A stretch of DNA of 64,000 nucleotides from RGIG1927 sp045546275 (GCA_045546275.1 JAZQCM010000031.1:1-64000), one strand, 5' to 3'. Counted from the stretch's first letter, positions 1-8,812 are shown. Notes: a model not told the origin generated them from the sequence alone. Program-made: numbers and translations.

Positions 1-195
1 AGTTCTTAGTGTTTGATTTAGCTCTTTACGTTAGAATGTTTTCCATTCTTTACTGACTAAATTTGTCTGGTTTGTAAAAAACCTTAAGTTTTACTCAAAT
101 TTCTATTTGAGCCCTTAGCTATTTAATTTTCAAAGTTCACCTATATATTATCAGGTTGCCCTGTTAATATCACAGCCTCTCATTTTCGTGAGGCA
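1..195 (-). other. rRNA operon leader, partial
   Basis: Read on the minus strand, this AT-rich segment follows two tandem consensus promoters. It contains CTTTGAAAATTAAATAGC, which resembles the boxA/antitermination spacer seen near 16S genes in Clostridia. The structural RNA would begin beyond base 1, so no 16S sequence is visible. The assignment rests on the promoters and the leader-like sequence. Confidence 0.6.
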
Positions 196-201
196 AAATC
201 T

Positions 202-230
202 ATTATATATACAACCCACCGTTTTGTCAA
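202..230 (-). promoter_or_regulatory. rRNA-type promoter P2, perfect sigma-A consensus
   Basis: On the minus strand TTGACA (225-230) and TATAAT (202-207) are separated by exactly 17 bp. Both hexamers are perfect. It is the downstream one of two tandem promoters, an arrangement typical of rRNA operons. Confidence 0.85.
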
Positions 231-337
231 GAGCTTTTTTCGATTTTTCGTAAGTTTTTTTATTGGCTTTCAGCTCACTTAAAAGCTCTTACGGTGTGTG
301 TTATATATTTTGCTTAGCTGTTTCAGACAGCTTTTGT

Positions 338-366
338 ATATTAACATTTAAAAACCAAATTGTCAA
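338..366 (-). promoter_or_regulatory. rRNA-type promoter P1
   Basis: On the minus strand TTGACA (361-366) and TAATAT (338-343) are separated by 17 bp. It lies about 135 bp upstream of P2 and fires in the same direction, towards the left edge. Confidence 0.75.
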
Positions 367-416
367 CAGCTTTTTTAAACTTTTTTCGACTTTTTTATCC
401 TTTCTATCATTATGTG

Positions 417-446
417 AAAAACCGCCAAGAAAGCTTGGCGGTTTTT
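417..446. terminator. Bidirectional terminator hairpin
   Basis: Perfect stem ACCGCCAAG / CTTGGCGGT with a 4-base loop, flanked by A and T runs. It separates the P-loop NTPase gene from the rRNA promoters. Confidence 0.8.
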
Positions 447-479
447 GTGCAGGTTTACTATATTGGTTGTTTTTAAATT

Positions 480-507
480 AAAAGGGATGCAAAATGCATC
501 CCTTTTT
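480..507. terminator. Terminator hairpin after the P-loop NTPase gene
   Basis: A 12-bp perfect stem AAAAGGGATGCA / TGCATCCCTTTT with a 3-base loop and a T run. It lies directly downstream of the stop codon at 516 and can act in both directions. Confidence 0.8.
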
Positions 508-515
508 TTACTTAT

Positions 516-926
516 TTATTTAATGTACTTCTTAACGCCTTCGGGAGCATCAGCTTCAGCCATGCTGATAATAACAACAACTTCAATACCGAGCTTGTCA
601 GTAACAGCGTTAACTTCGTCAAGGAACTGAACCAAAAGAGCATCGTCCTTACCTGCAATCTTTGTGATGGAATCAATAAAGATGTGCTTGATGTCATAGT
701 TCTGAGAAATCATGCCACATACCATTCCGTAAAGAGAATTGTATGTAACAACATTGAATTCTTCTGTGTTAACAAGTCTTACTCTGTGAGTTACGTCAAA
801 TTTATGTCTGTCGCCCTTATTTATAAGTACAACGGAACCGTCTGTCTTTTCCTCAGCCTGATGAACCCAGTCGATGAGCTTTTTTGTTTTGCCGGTACCC
901 TTTTCACCAATAATAACATTAAGCAT
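516..926 (-). CDS. Small P-loop NTPase of unknown role
   Basis: A 136-aa cytosolic protein. The start at 926 (MLNVIIGEKG) is chosen because AGGAGG lies just upstream; a longer reading would begin before this site. Residues 6-14 form a Walker A loop, GEKGTGKTK, and a hydrophobic strand ending in FIDS looks like Walker B. The C-terminal half reads like the end of a RecA/PilT-like ATPase core without further domains. It is a monocistronic gene with its own terminator. I recognise the fold but not the function; it is too short for a motor ATPase and could be a nucleotide-binding regulator. Confidence 0.75.
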   Translation of the reverse strand: MLNVIIGEKGTGKTKKLIDWVHQAEEKTDGSVVLINKGDRHKFDVTHRVRLVNTEEFNVVTYNSLYGMVCGMISQNYDIKHIFIDSITKIAGKDDALLVQFLDEVNAVTDKLGIEVVVIISMAEADAPEGVKKYIK

Positions 927-1073
927 AATAAATTCCTCCTTGTATAATAAATAAAACAATCTTGTTTTTTCTTATTATACTATAATCAAGGTTATATTGC
1001 AAGTATTTTTTTATGTTTTTTACAAAAGGTGTATGTGATTTTTTGTCGTTTTAGTGCACTTTGATTAAAATAT

Positions 1074-1104
1074 GAAAGCAGACGGACTTCCGCCTGCTTT
1101 CTTA
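1074..1104 (-). terminator. Terminator of pgi
   Basis: Minus-strand hairpin GAAAGCAGGCGG / CCGTCTGCTTTC (one G-T pair) directly after the pgi stop, followed by an AT-rich stretch. Confidence 0.7.
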
Positions 1105-1110
1105 CATTTA

Positions 1111-2457
1111 TTAAAGTCTCTTTAAAAGCTCTGCCTGTGCTTCTTCGTAGCCGGGTTTGCCCAAAAGTGCAAACATATTCTTCTTGTAAGCTTCAACACC
1201 GGGCTGGTCGAAGGGGTTAACGCCGTTCATGTAGCCGGAGATGCCGCAAGCCTTTTCAAAGAAGTAAATAAGGTTACCCAAGCAGTATTCGTCCATTTTT
1301 TCAGCCTTGATAACAAGGTTGGGCACGTTACCGTCGGTGTGAGCAAGGAGTGTGCCGTTAAATGCCTGCTCGTTAACGTAGCTTACAGTTTTGCCTGCAA
1401 GGAAGTTCAAGCCGTCAACGTTGTCCGCATCAGTGCCGATAACAACGTCTTTTCTTGCATTTTCAAAGAAAAGAACTGTTTCGAACATAATACGAAGGCC
1501 TTCCTGGATATACTGACCCATGGAATGAAGGTCAGAAGAGAAGTCAACAGCTGCAGGGAAAATACCCTTGTTGTCCTTGCCTTCGCTTTCGCCGAAGAGC
1601 TGCTTCCACCATTCAGCAAAGTAGTGAACGTTGGGTTCATAGTTTACGAGCATTTCTGTAGTCTTGCCCTTTCTGTAAAGAGCGTTTCTTACTGCCGCAT
1701 ACTGATAGCATTGGTTTTCGGAAAGGTTGGGATTCATATATTCAACCATAGCGTCCTTTGCGCCCTGCATAAGTGCATCAATGTCGCAACCGGATGCAGC
1801 AATGGGAAGAAGACCAACTGCTGTAAGCACGCTGAAACGACCGCCTACATCGTCGGGAACAACGAATGTTTCGTAGCCTTCCTTGTCAGCAAGGTTCTTG
1901 AGTGCGCCCTTAGCCTTGTCAGTTGTGGCATAAATTCTTTCCTTTGCGCCTTCCTTGCCGTACTTTTCAACCAAAAGGTCACGGAATACTCTGAAAGCAA
2001 TAGCAGGCTCGGTTGTTGTACCGCTCTTGGAAATAATGTTTACGGAGAAATCCTTATCCTTAACATATTCAAGAAGGTCGGAAAGATATGTGGAAGAAAT
2101 GGAGTTACCTGCAAAGAAAATCTGAGGAGCACCTTTTCTTGCTTCCTTTGAAACATTGAAGAAGTTATTGTTCATCATTTCAATAACCATTCTTGCGCCA
2201 AGGTAGCTACCGCCAATACCGATAACGATTAAAGCTTCGGAGTTGGACTTAATCTTTTCAGCAGCCTTTTTAATTCTTGCAAATTCTTCCTTGTCGTAGT
2301 TTTCGGGAAGGTTTACCCAGCCTAAGAAATCATTTCCCAAGCCTGTGCCATTGTGAATTGTGTCGTGTGCAACCTGCACGTAGGGTGCAAGAGCATTAAT
2401 TTCTCTTTCTGTTACAAACTTGTCAGCCTTGGAATAATCAAATTTAATTTTAACCAT
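1111..2457 (-). CDS. pgi: Glucose-6-phosphate isomerase
   Basis: A 448-aa cytosolic enzyme that interconverts glucose 6-phosphate and fructose 6-phosphate in glycolysis and gluconeogenesis. The length and sequence match the short bacterial Pgi type. The SIS phosphosugar-binding regions are clear: IGIGGSYLGARM near residue 80, a SKSGTTTEPA motif near residue 145, and the VGGRFSVLTAVGLLP signature near residue 200. The C-terminal NPFDQPGVEAYK segment carries conserved active-site surroundings. The upstream GH35 gene lies on the same strand with a short gap, so beta-galactosidase and pgi may be co-transcribed, which fits release of hexoses followed by entry into glycolysis. Confidence 0.97.
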   Translation of the reverse strand: MVKIKFDYSKADKFVTEREINALAPYVQVAHDTIHNGTGLGNDFLGWVNLPENYDKEEFARIKKAAEKIKSNSEALIVIGIGGSYLGARMVIEMMNNNFFNVSKEARKGAPQIFFAGNSISSTYLSDLLEYVKDKDFSVNIISKSGTTTEPAIAFRVFRDLLVEKYGKEGAKERIYATTDKAKGALKNLADKEGYETFVVPDDVGGRFSVLTAVGLLPIAASGCDIDALMQGAKDAMVEYMNPNLSENQCYQYAAVRNALYRKGKTTEMLVNYEPNVHYFAEWWKQLFGESEGKDNKGIFPAAVDFSSDLHSMGQYIQEGLRIMFETVLFFENARKDVVIGTDADNVDGLNFLAGKTVSYVNEQAFNGTLLAHTDGNVPNLVIKAEKMDEYCLGNLIYFFEKACGISGYMNGVNPFDQPGVEAYKKNMFALLGKPGYEEAQAELLKRL

Positions 2458-2488
2458 TGGTTGTCAACCCTTTCAAAATGAATATAAA

Positions 2489-4240
2489 TTACAGACCTGC
2501 AGGACCTAAATCAGGTTCGTCCTTAAAGCTTATGGTGTCAGAAGCTTTGCCGTCTGTTTCAAATACGATAATTTCGTTCTTGCCAATCTTTACAAGTGGA
2601 CCGGGAACATACAATCTCTTCTGAGGACCGATTTCCCAGAAACGACCTAAGTTGAAGCCGTTAATGAACGCAACGCCCTTGCCGAATGTGCCAAGTTCAA
2701 GGAATGTATCGCCCTGCTCAGTTGCTTCAAAAGTGAACTTGTAGAAAGCAGGTGTGCCTTCTTCGTAGCCCTTTGTAAAGTCAACCTTTTCAATGTTAGT
2801 AAGAGGAAGTGCATAGTTGTCCCAGCCGTAGTGGAAGTGGCCGTTAACGAGAACGCCGTTTGTGATACCCTTTCTCTGCTTTTCAATCTTCCAGCTAAAG
2901 TTTACTCTACCCATATTCTCCATAAGAATACTGATATTTTCTGCACTTCTGTTAAGCTTTCTTTCCTGGAGAAGCTCACGGTCGTAGATAGTTTCAGCTA
3001 CCTTGCCGTCAAGAGATACAACTGCACGGTCGTTAGCGTCTGCAAGATAAATCTTTTCAAGCCACTTTTCTTTGCCGAATGTGGACTTGTAATATGTATA
3101 GCCGTAGCTTTCGTCCATCTTTTCCATGGCAATTGTGTTATGGTCACGAACATACTTTGTAGCAATTGTGTCAAGAGTATTGTCGAGAGAAACCTTTGCT
3201 TCGCACTTAACATCGCCGTAAGCAATACGCTTAATTTCTGTTGTGAACTCAACTTCGGGAATGTCAACATACTTTGATGCGATTTCCTTAAATGCCTTAT
3301 ACTTTTCAGTAATCTGACCATCTTCGGACAAAACTGCATCATAGTCGTAGCTTGTAACGTCGGGAGAAAGCTCGCTGTAGTAGTTGGAGCCGTTCATGAA
3401 GCCGAAGTTTGTACCACCGTGGAACATGTAAATGTTAATGTTGCCAAGACGGATTGCATCGTCAAAGTCCTTCTTGTTCTTTTCAAGGTTACTGATTGTG
3501 TGCTTGCCGCAACCCCAGGAGTCGAACCAGCCTACCCAGAATTCCATAACCATCAAGGGACCGCCGTCTGTGTGCTTCTTTAAAACATTGAACTGGTTTT
3601 CAACGTCACTACCGAAGTTACCTGTGGGAAGAGCACCGGGGCACTTACCGCTCTCAAGCGCATCGCCCCAAGGACCGTCACTTGTTACAAAGGGAACATC
3701 AGCGCCAAGCTCAATCATCATGTTCTTCATAGCTTCCAGGTACTTTGTGTCGTTACCGTAGTAACCGTATTCGTTTTCAACCTGATACATAATGATAGGT
3801 CCGCCGTTTGTAATCTGTAAGGGCTTCAAGATTTTGAAAAGCTCTGTATAGTAAGCTTTAACCTTGCTCATGTAAGGCTCGTACAAGCCACGAAGCTTAA
3901 TGCCGTCATACTTTAAGAGCCAGCCGGGAAGACCGCCGAATTCCCATTCAGCACAAATGTAAGGAGAGGGACGAACGATTACGTACAATCCAAGCTCCTG
4001 TGCAATTTCAATGTATTTTTTCAAATCGCAGATGCCTTCAAAGTTGAACACGCCTTCCTTAGGCTCATGCATGTTCCATGCAACGTAGGTTTCAACTGTG
4101 TTACAGCCCATAGCCTTTAACTTTTCAAGTCTGTCTCTCCAGTATTCGGGCACTATTCTGAAATAGTGCATGCCACCGGAAATAATCTTAAAAGGCTCGC
4201 CGTTAAGATAAAACTGATCTTTGATTTCAAAAGTTCCCAT
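2489..4240 (-). CDS. GH35 family beta-galactosidase
   Basis: A 583-aa glycoside hydrolase that removes terminal beta-galactose residues. The start at 4240 (MGTFEIKDQF) is preferred because GGAGG lies 8 bases upstream; a longer in-frame ATG at 4255 overlaps that site. GH35 hallmarks are the N-terminal GGMHYFRIVPEYW, the acid/base Glu in QVENEYG near residue 160, and the nucleophile Glu in VMEFWVGWFD near residue 230. The C-terminal beta-sandwich ends with the typical GFNLGRFWEIGPQ segment. There is no signal peptide, so it probably acts on imported oligosaccharides in the cytoplasm. It lies just upstream of pgi. Confidence 0.93.
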   Translation of the reverse strand: MGTFEIKDQFYLNGEPFKIISGGMHYFRIVPEYWRDRLEKLKAMGCNTVETYVAWNMHEPKEGVFNFEGICDLKKYIEIAQELGLYVIVRPSPYICAEWEFGGLPGWLLKYDGIKLRGLYEPYMSKVKAYYTELFKILKPLQITNGGPIIMYQVENEYGYYGNDTKYLEAMKNMMIELGADVPFVTSDGPWGDALESGKCPGALPTGNFGSDVENQFNVLKKHTDGGPLMVMEFWVGWFDSWGCGKHTISNLEKNKKDFDDAIRLGNINIYMFHGGTNFGFMNGSNYYSELSPDVTSYDYDAVLSEDGQITEKYKAFKEIASKYVDIPEVEFTTEIKRIAYGDVKCEAKVSLDNTLDTIATKYVRDHNTIAMEKMDESYGYTYYKSTFGKEKWLEKIYLADANDRAVVSLDGKVAETIYDRELLQERKLNRSAENISILMENMGRVNFSWKIEKQRKGITNGVLVNGHFHYGWDNYALPLTNIEKVDFTKGYEEGTPAFYKFTFEATEQGDTFLELGTFGKGVAFINGFNLGRFWEIGPQKRLYVPGPLVKIGKNEIIVFETDGKASDTISFKDEPDLGPAGL

Positions 4241-4343
4241 TTCAAATACCTCCATTTATATAAATTTAATTGTATACATACCCGTTTATATTATACCTTG
4301 TAATCCAAAATAAGTAAACAGTTATTTTTCATTTTTAAAAAGA

Positions 4344-4369
4344 AAAAAGGCAGGAAAAAATCCTACCTT
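4344..4369 (-). terminator. Terminator of the SpoU methyltransferase gene
   Basis: Minus-strand stem AAGGTAGGA / TCCTGCCTT (one mismatch) followed by a T run. It overlaps the last codons and stop of the gene. Confidence 0.6.
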
Positions 4370-5193
4370 ATGTTCCCTAACTGATAAAATGCCACCGCAC
4401 TTGCCGCCGCAACATTCAAGGAGTCCACCCCGTGACTCATGGGGATTTTAACGGTGTAGTCACAATCGGCAATTGTTGTGTTTTTAAGCCCATCACCTTC
4501 AGTGCCCAGAATAATTGCAAGCTTTTCTTCCTTTAAAAGCCTTTCATCGTTTATGTTTAAGCTATCGTCACAAAGTGCCATTGCACAGGTTTTAAAGCCC
4601 AATTCCTTTAATTTCTCCATGCCTTTTTCGGGCCAGTCTGCCATTTGTTCGCCAATAAAGGTCCAGGGAATCTGAAAAACAGTGCCCATGCTTACTCTTG
4701 CGGACCTTCGGTACAAGGGGTTAGAGCATCCCGGTGTGAGAAGCACCGCATCCATGTTAAGAGCCGCCGCACTTCTGAAAATTGCCCCAACGTTTGTTGG
4801 GTTCATAACGTCTTCCAGAATAGCTACTCTTTTCGCATTTTTCAAAACCTCGTCCACACTTTTAAGCTGGGGTCGAAGCATTGCACAAAGCACACCACGG
4901 GTTAACTGAAAGCCCGTAAGCTGTGTTAAAATTTCGCTTTCGGCAGTAAAAACAGGTATGTCGCCGCAGCGCTCAATTATTTCCTTAGCCTTTGTTTCAA
5001 TGTGCTTTCTTTCAAGTAAAAGCGACACGGGCTTACAGCCTGCATCAAGCGCCCGACCTATAACAAGAGGACTTTCTGCAATGAACATGCCCTTTTTAGG
5101 TTCTTCTCTATTTAACAGCTGCGCCTCCGTAAGGCGTGCGTACACGTCCAGCTCAGGTGCAGTAAAATCTGTAATTTCTACAACGTTAGGCAT
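4363..5193 (-). CDS. TrmH/SpoU family RNA 2'-O-methyltransferase
   Basis: A 276-aa enzyme that transfers a methyl group from S-adenosylmethionine to a ribose 2'-OH in rRNA or tRNA. The start at 5193 (MPNVVEITDF) follows AGAAGGTG; the open frame upstream is not supported. The N-terminal third is an L30e-like RNA-binding substrate domain. The C-terminal SPOUT knot shows motif 1 (NPTNVGAIFRSA), motif 2 (ILGTEGDGL) and motif 3 (IPMSHGVDSLNVAAASAV). The exact target base cannot be deduced. A palindromic repeat lies just upstream. Confidence 0.92.
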   Translation of the reverse strand: MPNVVEITDFTAPELDVYARLTEAQLLNREEPKKGMFIAESPLVIGRALDAGCKPVSLLLERKHIETKAKEIIERCGDIPVFTAESEILTQLTGFQLTRGVLCAMLRPQLKSVDEVLKNAKRVAILEDVMNPTNVGAIFRSAAALNMDAVLLTPGCSNPLYRRSARVSMGTVFQIPWTFIGEQMADWPEKGMEKLKELGFKTCAMALCDDSLNINDERLLKEEKLAIILGTEGDGLKNTTIADCDYTVKIPMSHGVDSLNVAAASAVAFYQLGNIR

Positions 5194-5261
5194 ATAATCA
5201 CCTTCTTTAAAATATGAGGCTATTATAGCATTTCGTAAAGCTACTGTCAATTTTTAAAAAA

Positions 5262-5348
5262 AGCTGACAACTACGCACCACTCGGCTGCGGAACAATTCA
5301 CCGGATTGTTCCGCTTAACGCCTCGTGCCCTCTTAGGGTTCAAATTCC
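5262..5348. repeat. tRNA-like palindromic repeat, copy A
   Basis: An 87-bp GC-richer block. Its reverse complement aligns with the block downstream of tRNA-Leu at 10776-10863: both share GAACCCT-AGAGGGCACGAG, AAGCGGAACA, CGAGTGGT-CG and CAGCT in the same order. It holds an internal palindrome GCGGAACAAT / ATTGTTCCGC and ends on the plus strand in GGGTTCAAATTCC, which looks like a tRNA T-arm. No complete tRNA can be folded from it. Confidence 0.6.
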
Positions 5349-5361
5349 TTTTGTTTCGTTA

Positions 5362-5407
5362 AATTAAAATGGAAGCATCAATTTCATTTGACGCTTCCAT
5401 TTTAATT
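5362..5407. terminator. Long hairpin between the SpoU gene and the RM island
   Basis: A perfect 15-bp stem, AATTAAAATGGAAGC / GCTTCCATTTTAATT, with a 16-base loop. It marks the left border of the AT-rich restriction-modification island and may terminate transcription in either direction. Confidence 0.6.
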
Positions 5408-5495
5408 GGGAAATAACTCTAATTTTGATAAAATGCACCCCCTATTTTTATATTTTAGTTCATGCTTGCGTCACATCAAATAAATATTGAGGTTT

Positions 5496-5536
5496 ATCAA
5501 GAAAAACTTGATCGTTTAATTGCTTTATGTTATAAT
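5496..5536 (+). promoter_or_regulatory. RM methylase promoter with overlapping inverted repeat
   Basis: TTGATC (5508-5513) and TATAAT (5531-5536) are separated by 17 bp. A perfect inverted repeat ATCAAG-AAAAA-CTTGAT (5496-5512) covers the -35 box. That is a plausible operator for the XRE protein encoded directly downstream. Confidence 0.65.
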
Positions 5537-5562
5537 AACAAAAAACAAATGGAGGTATTATT

Positions 5563-5772
5563 ATGGCTGTAGATTATTCTAATCTTTGGAAACTATTAAT
5601 TGATAAACATATGAACAAATCTCAATTGAGGGAGTCTGCGAAAATTAGTACAAATGCCATTGCTAAATTGGGAAGAAATGAATCGGTTTCACTCGATACT
5701 CTAGAAAAGATTTGTGTTTCTCTATCATGTAAAATAGAGGATGTTGTTACTTTTGTTAAAGAAGACAATTAA
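5563..5772 (+). CDS. XRE-family helix-turn-helix regulator of the RM system
   Basis: A 69-aa protein consisting of one Cro/C1-type helix-turn-helix (residues about 10-65; SQLRESAKISTNAIAKLGR is the recognition region). GGAGG lies upstream of the ATG. Its stop lies 31 bases before the preferred methylase start, so the two are co-transcribed from the promoter at 5508-5536. By position it probably controls methylase expression by binding the inverted repeat over the -35 box. The 69-aa size matches small Cro-like and RM controller proteins. Confidence 0.85.
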   Translation: MAVDYSNLWKLLIDKHMNKSQLRESAKISTNAIAKLGRNESVSLDTLEKICVSLSCKIEDVVTFVKEDN

Positions 5773-5803
5773 AATGCAATTAATGAAGGAAGCGAAAAAT
5801 CAT

Positions 5804-7612
5804 ATGAATAATATAAATGAATTTGTTAATAAATCTTTTGAGTATATAAGAAGGTCTTTTAATAAAACGATAGACAATGAATACGATTTTTCAGATATTT
5901 ATCCTTATATAGTGATTGATTTTGAAGAGTCAGATGTTTTTGATATCTGTGACATTTCGACTTATGATTACATAGGCAAATTATATGAATCAATGTTACC
6001 ATTGGATGTAAAAAAAGATTACGGACAATTTTATACAAGAAATTATGATGTGATTGATCTTATGTTGGATAAAGTGGATTTGTTACAAGGAAAGATTTTA
6101 GAACCTTCGTGTGGTTCCGGTGCGTTTGTTATTCGCATCATACAAAAAATAGTTTTGTATCTTCAAGAAAAAAATTTTGAATCAGAAAAAATTCTTAATT
6201 ATATTTGTGATAATATTTATGCAAATGATAATGATATAAACGCTATAAGAATAGCTGAGATAAATGTATTATCTTATTTGTTGCCATTGATTTTAGATGC
6301 AAAAAAGAGAAATCCTACATTTGTTATGAAAAAACTTAATTTTACAAATTTTGATTTTATAAAAAAAATTAATATCAACAACTCTTTTTCTGTAATTATT
6401 GGGAATCCACCTTTTGTGACTATGTATGGGAAAAGAAGTCGAAATATGACAGAAGAAAAGAGGGCATACTATAATACCTTTAATTTTGTACAAAACAAAA
6501 AGGGCAATAATAAATTCAATACCTCGATGTTTTTTATTGAAAATGGACTTGAGGCACTTGAAAACGATGGGATAATAAGTTACATATTAGATATTTCGTT
6601 CTTTGAAACTGCTTTTAAAGATATAAGGAAGTATATTGTTCAAAACTATTACATCGATTCTATAATAACCGGTCTAAGCGAGTTTAATAATGTTGCAAGC
6701 GGGCAATTGATTCTTAACATAAAGAAAACAAAAAGAAAAAATGAAAAAATTAATTTGATCGATTATGTAACAAAGGATATTTGTATCGTAGATCAATCAA
6801 TGTGGGATAGTGACGATAATGAATACAAATTTTCAAAGCCCCTTACACCAATTGAAGAAAATATTAAACATAAGATCGAGCATTTTGATTTTTTAAAGGA
6901 TATATTCCCTGACAAATCATTGCGCACCTGCTGTGCTTTAACTGGAAGAACAGAAGATTTCATTGTTCAAAATAGCGATGTGCATACAGATTACCCGGTT
7001 TTTCCTTTTATCGAAGGCGCAAAGGGTATTGTTGGGAAATTTTGCAAACCTAGAATTGATCGATATATTAAATATGATTATGATTTGCAAATAGAAATTT
7101 CTAATGAGTTTAAAAAAGAATTGGAAAACAAGGGAATCAAAAACAAAAAGAGAGTCACATTAGGCGATAAAGAGGCGTATTTATCAAACAAAATTTTTAT
7201 ACGCCAGAGTTCTACGGAGATTATCTCTACTTTCTGTAGTGAACCATACGCTGCAAACAATAGCATATACATACTTACAAGCAAAAACAATGACACAAAA
7301 AGTATTGAGCTATTAAAATACACTTGTGGTATATTAAATAGTGATTTGATCTCCTTTTACAGCATAATATGCCAGATAATCAGAATGGGAAGGGGGAAAA
7401 CACCTCAAATAAAAATATCAGATTTAAAAAAAATAAGACTTGCTATTGATGAAACACATTTTGACTTAGTGGTTTTATTGGTCGACTCATTGTTAAACAA
7501 TCCAAAAGACGAGGCGACATATAAGAAACTAAATAAAATTGTTTATGAGATTTATGGAATATCTTCTAACGAAATAGAGTATATAGAGAAATATTTAAAA
7601 AACAGCAAATGA
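5804..7612 (+). CDS. Adenine-specific DNA methyltransferase (Eco57I/N6-MTase type)
   Basis: About 602 aa. It shows the SAM-binding motif I region (LEPSCGSGAFVIRII, about residue 100) and the catalytic motif IV NPPF (IIGNPPFVTMYGK, about residue 205), diagnostic of N6-adenine methylases of the gamma class. The C-terminal 300 residues contain a TaqI/Eco57I-like target recognition region (GRGKTPQIKISDLKKI). The start is uncertain: ATG 5804 has AAGGAAG upstream, while in-frame starts exist back to 5741 and overlap the regulator. The partner nuclease is probably the convergent gene at 7640-8353. Strong A+T bias against its neighbours suggests transfer. Confidence 0.9.
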   Translation: MNNINEFVNKSFEYIRRSFNKTIDNEYDFSDIYPYIVIDFEESDVFDICDISTYDYIGKLYESMLPLDVKKDYGQFYTRNYDVIDLMLDKVDLLQGKILEPSCGSGAFVIRIIQKIVLYLQEKNFESEKILNYICDNIYANDNDINAIRIAEINVLSYLLPLILDAKKRNPTFVMKKLNFTNFDFIKKININNSFSVIIGNPPFVTMYGKRSRNMTEEKRAYYNTFNFVQNKKGNNKFNTSMFFIENGLEALENDGIISYILDISFFETAFKDIRKYIVQNYYIDSIITGLSEFNNVASGQLILNIKKTKRKNEKINLIDYVTKDICIVDQSMWDSDDNEYKFSKPLTPIEENIKHKIEHFDFLKDIFPDKSLRTCCALTGRTEDFIVQNSDVHTDYPVFPFIEGAKGIVGKFCKPRIDRYIKYDYDLQIEISNEFKKELENKGIKNKKRVTLGDKEAYLSNKIFIRQSSTEIISTFCSEPYAANNSIYILTSKNNDTKSIELLKYTCGILNSDLISFYSIICQIIRMGRGKTPQIKISDLKKIRLAIDETHFDLVVLLVDSLLNNPKDEATYKKLNKIVYEIYGISSNEIEYIEKYLKNSK

Positions 7613-7633
7613 GCTAAGCTCCTTTGCTGTTTT
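7599..7633. terminator. Shared terminator between convergent methylase and nuclease genes
   Basis: Perfect 11-bp stem AAAACAGCAAA / TTTGCTGTTTT overlapping the end of the methylase gene. It is placed to stop transcripts from both sides. Confidence 0.7.
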
Positions 7634-7639
7634 AGTGCA

Positions 7640-8353
7640 TTATTTTGGTTGAAATTTCTTATTGTATGTATCAAGCATTTTCTTCATATTGTTAAATCGA
7701 TTGTCTAATTTTGATTTTTTCTTCTCTTGGTTAGCAATTATTCTATCAATTGATTCTTTATATTTAGTGTGAAACAATTCTAGAAATTCTTCTCTGGTTC
7801 TATATTCCTCGGGCTCATGAATATTAACTTGAAATTGTGGTTTTGGGTTGATTCGAACGGTATGATTAATATCTTTCAAAAATTGACAATGTACATATTT
7901 TCTATCGTCGAAAGCAATAAATCTTGTTTGGTTGTCTTCGGTGGATTCATATTCCAAAAATACAAACAAGAGATAAAAGTGCCCATCAAGAATAAACTTT
8001 ATAATTTTTTCAGGTGTTCCTAAATCAGGATTGCTATCAGCATACGAAAACTTTGTTGCTTTTAAATCGCCCCAAATCAAATCATCGAAATTGGCTTCTT
8101 CGCATTTATAATTAAAACAAAAATCGTAAGGGTTTTTTGTGGCTCCTTTCGGAGCGCCTAATGCATTATAAATCCTTTCATGCGGTGTGTTTTTTAGGTG
8201 TTCGACAAAACAGTCTTCTAAATAATCGCTAATTTCAGCACCGCTTCTTGATTTTGCACTAATCGGAAACATATAATTATGTTCTTGCAATATTTGTGTA
8301 AATACGAGTTCAATATCTTTTTTTAACAAATTCTCTAAAGTTTTAACATCCAT
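7640..8353 (-). CDS. Probable type II restriction endonuclease
   Basis: A 237-aa protein. The ATG at 8353 follows GGAG by 8 bases; a GTG at 8362 would overlap the upstream stop. I recognise no named family, but the segment NPYDF followed about 20 residues later by IWGDLKATKF has the spacing of a PD-(D/E)xK active site (D, then DxK). A basic coiled tail (NQEKKKSKLDNRF) closes the protein. It sits directly downstream of a small controller-like XRE gene and converges on a DNA methylase, which is the usual layout of a type II system. The function is therefore inferred mainly from context. Confidence 0.7.
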   Translation of the reverse strand: MDVKTLENLLKKDIELVFTQILQEHNYMFPISAKSRSGAEISDYLEDCFVEHLKNTPHERIYNALGAPKGATKNPYDFCFNYKCEEANFDDLIWGDLKATKFSYADSNPDLGTPEKIIKFILDGHFYLLFVFLEYESTEDNQTRFIAFDDRKYVHCQFLKDINHTVRINPKPQFQVNIHEPEEYRTREEFLELFHTKYKESIDRIIANQEKKKSKLDNRFNNMKKMLDTYNKKFQPK

Positions 8354-8358
8354 ATATT

Positions 8359-8574
8359 TCACTCCTTTGGCTCAATAAAAAGTTTATAAGTTTCAATCTC
8401 AAGAGCATCTGCTATCCGTTGAATATTTTCAAGAGAAATGCTTCGACGGTAACATTCTATAGCACTAATATATGTACGGTGCATTCCGCATTTTTCTGCA
8501 AATGCTTCTTGGGATAACCCCATGGCTGTGCGGTATTTTTTTAAATTTGTGCCAAACACCTTTACAATATCCAT
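8359..8574 (-). CDS. XRE-family controller (C) protein
   Basis: A 71-aa helix-turn-helix protein (GLSQEAFAEKCGMHRTYISAIE recognition region split over residues 19-40). The size and the sequence pattern are those of restriction-modification C proteins, which delay nuclease expression until the methylase has acted. The gene ends 5 bases before the nuclease start, so the two are translationally coupled. Its promoter region at 8575-8650 is AT-rich; I could not fix a convincing C-box. Confidence 0.85.
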   Translation of the reverse strand: MDIVKVFGTNLKKYRTAMGLSQEAFAEKCGMHRTYISAIECYRRSISLENIQRIADALEIETYKLFIEPKE

Positions 8575-8730
8575 GTTTACACCCCCTATAATAACATAGT
8601 GACCAAAATGAATACAAAAAGTCTACATACAATAAGTATCTTTTGTCATGTGAACCCTTTTTGCATCATAAGAACCCCATTTAAACCATCTGAACCATAT
8701 TACTTTTCAAAAAATCAGTAAAACACGAAA

Positions 8731-8761
8731 AAACCGCTTCGAAAATAATTCGAAGCGGTTT
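8731..8761. repeat. Perfect 13-bp hairpin, possible terminator
   Basis: AAACCGCTTCGAA / TTCGAAGCGGTTT with a 5-base loop, in the intergenic stretch between the C-protein gene and tRNA-Pro. I see no gene between 8575 and 8847. Confidence 0.6.
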
Positions 8762-8812
8762 AGTTATTGTTAATCAAGTGCTGAAAAGCTTTATTTTAAG
8801 CCAAAAATTAAC

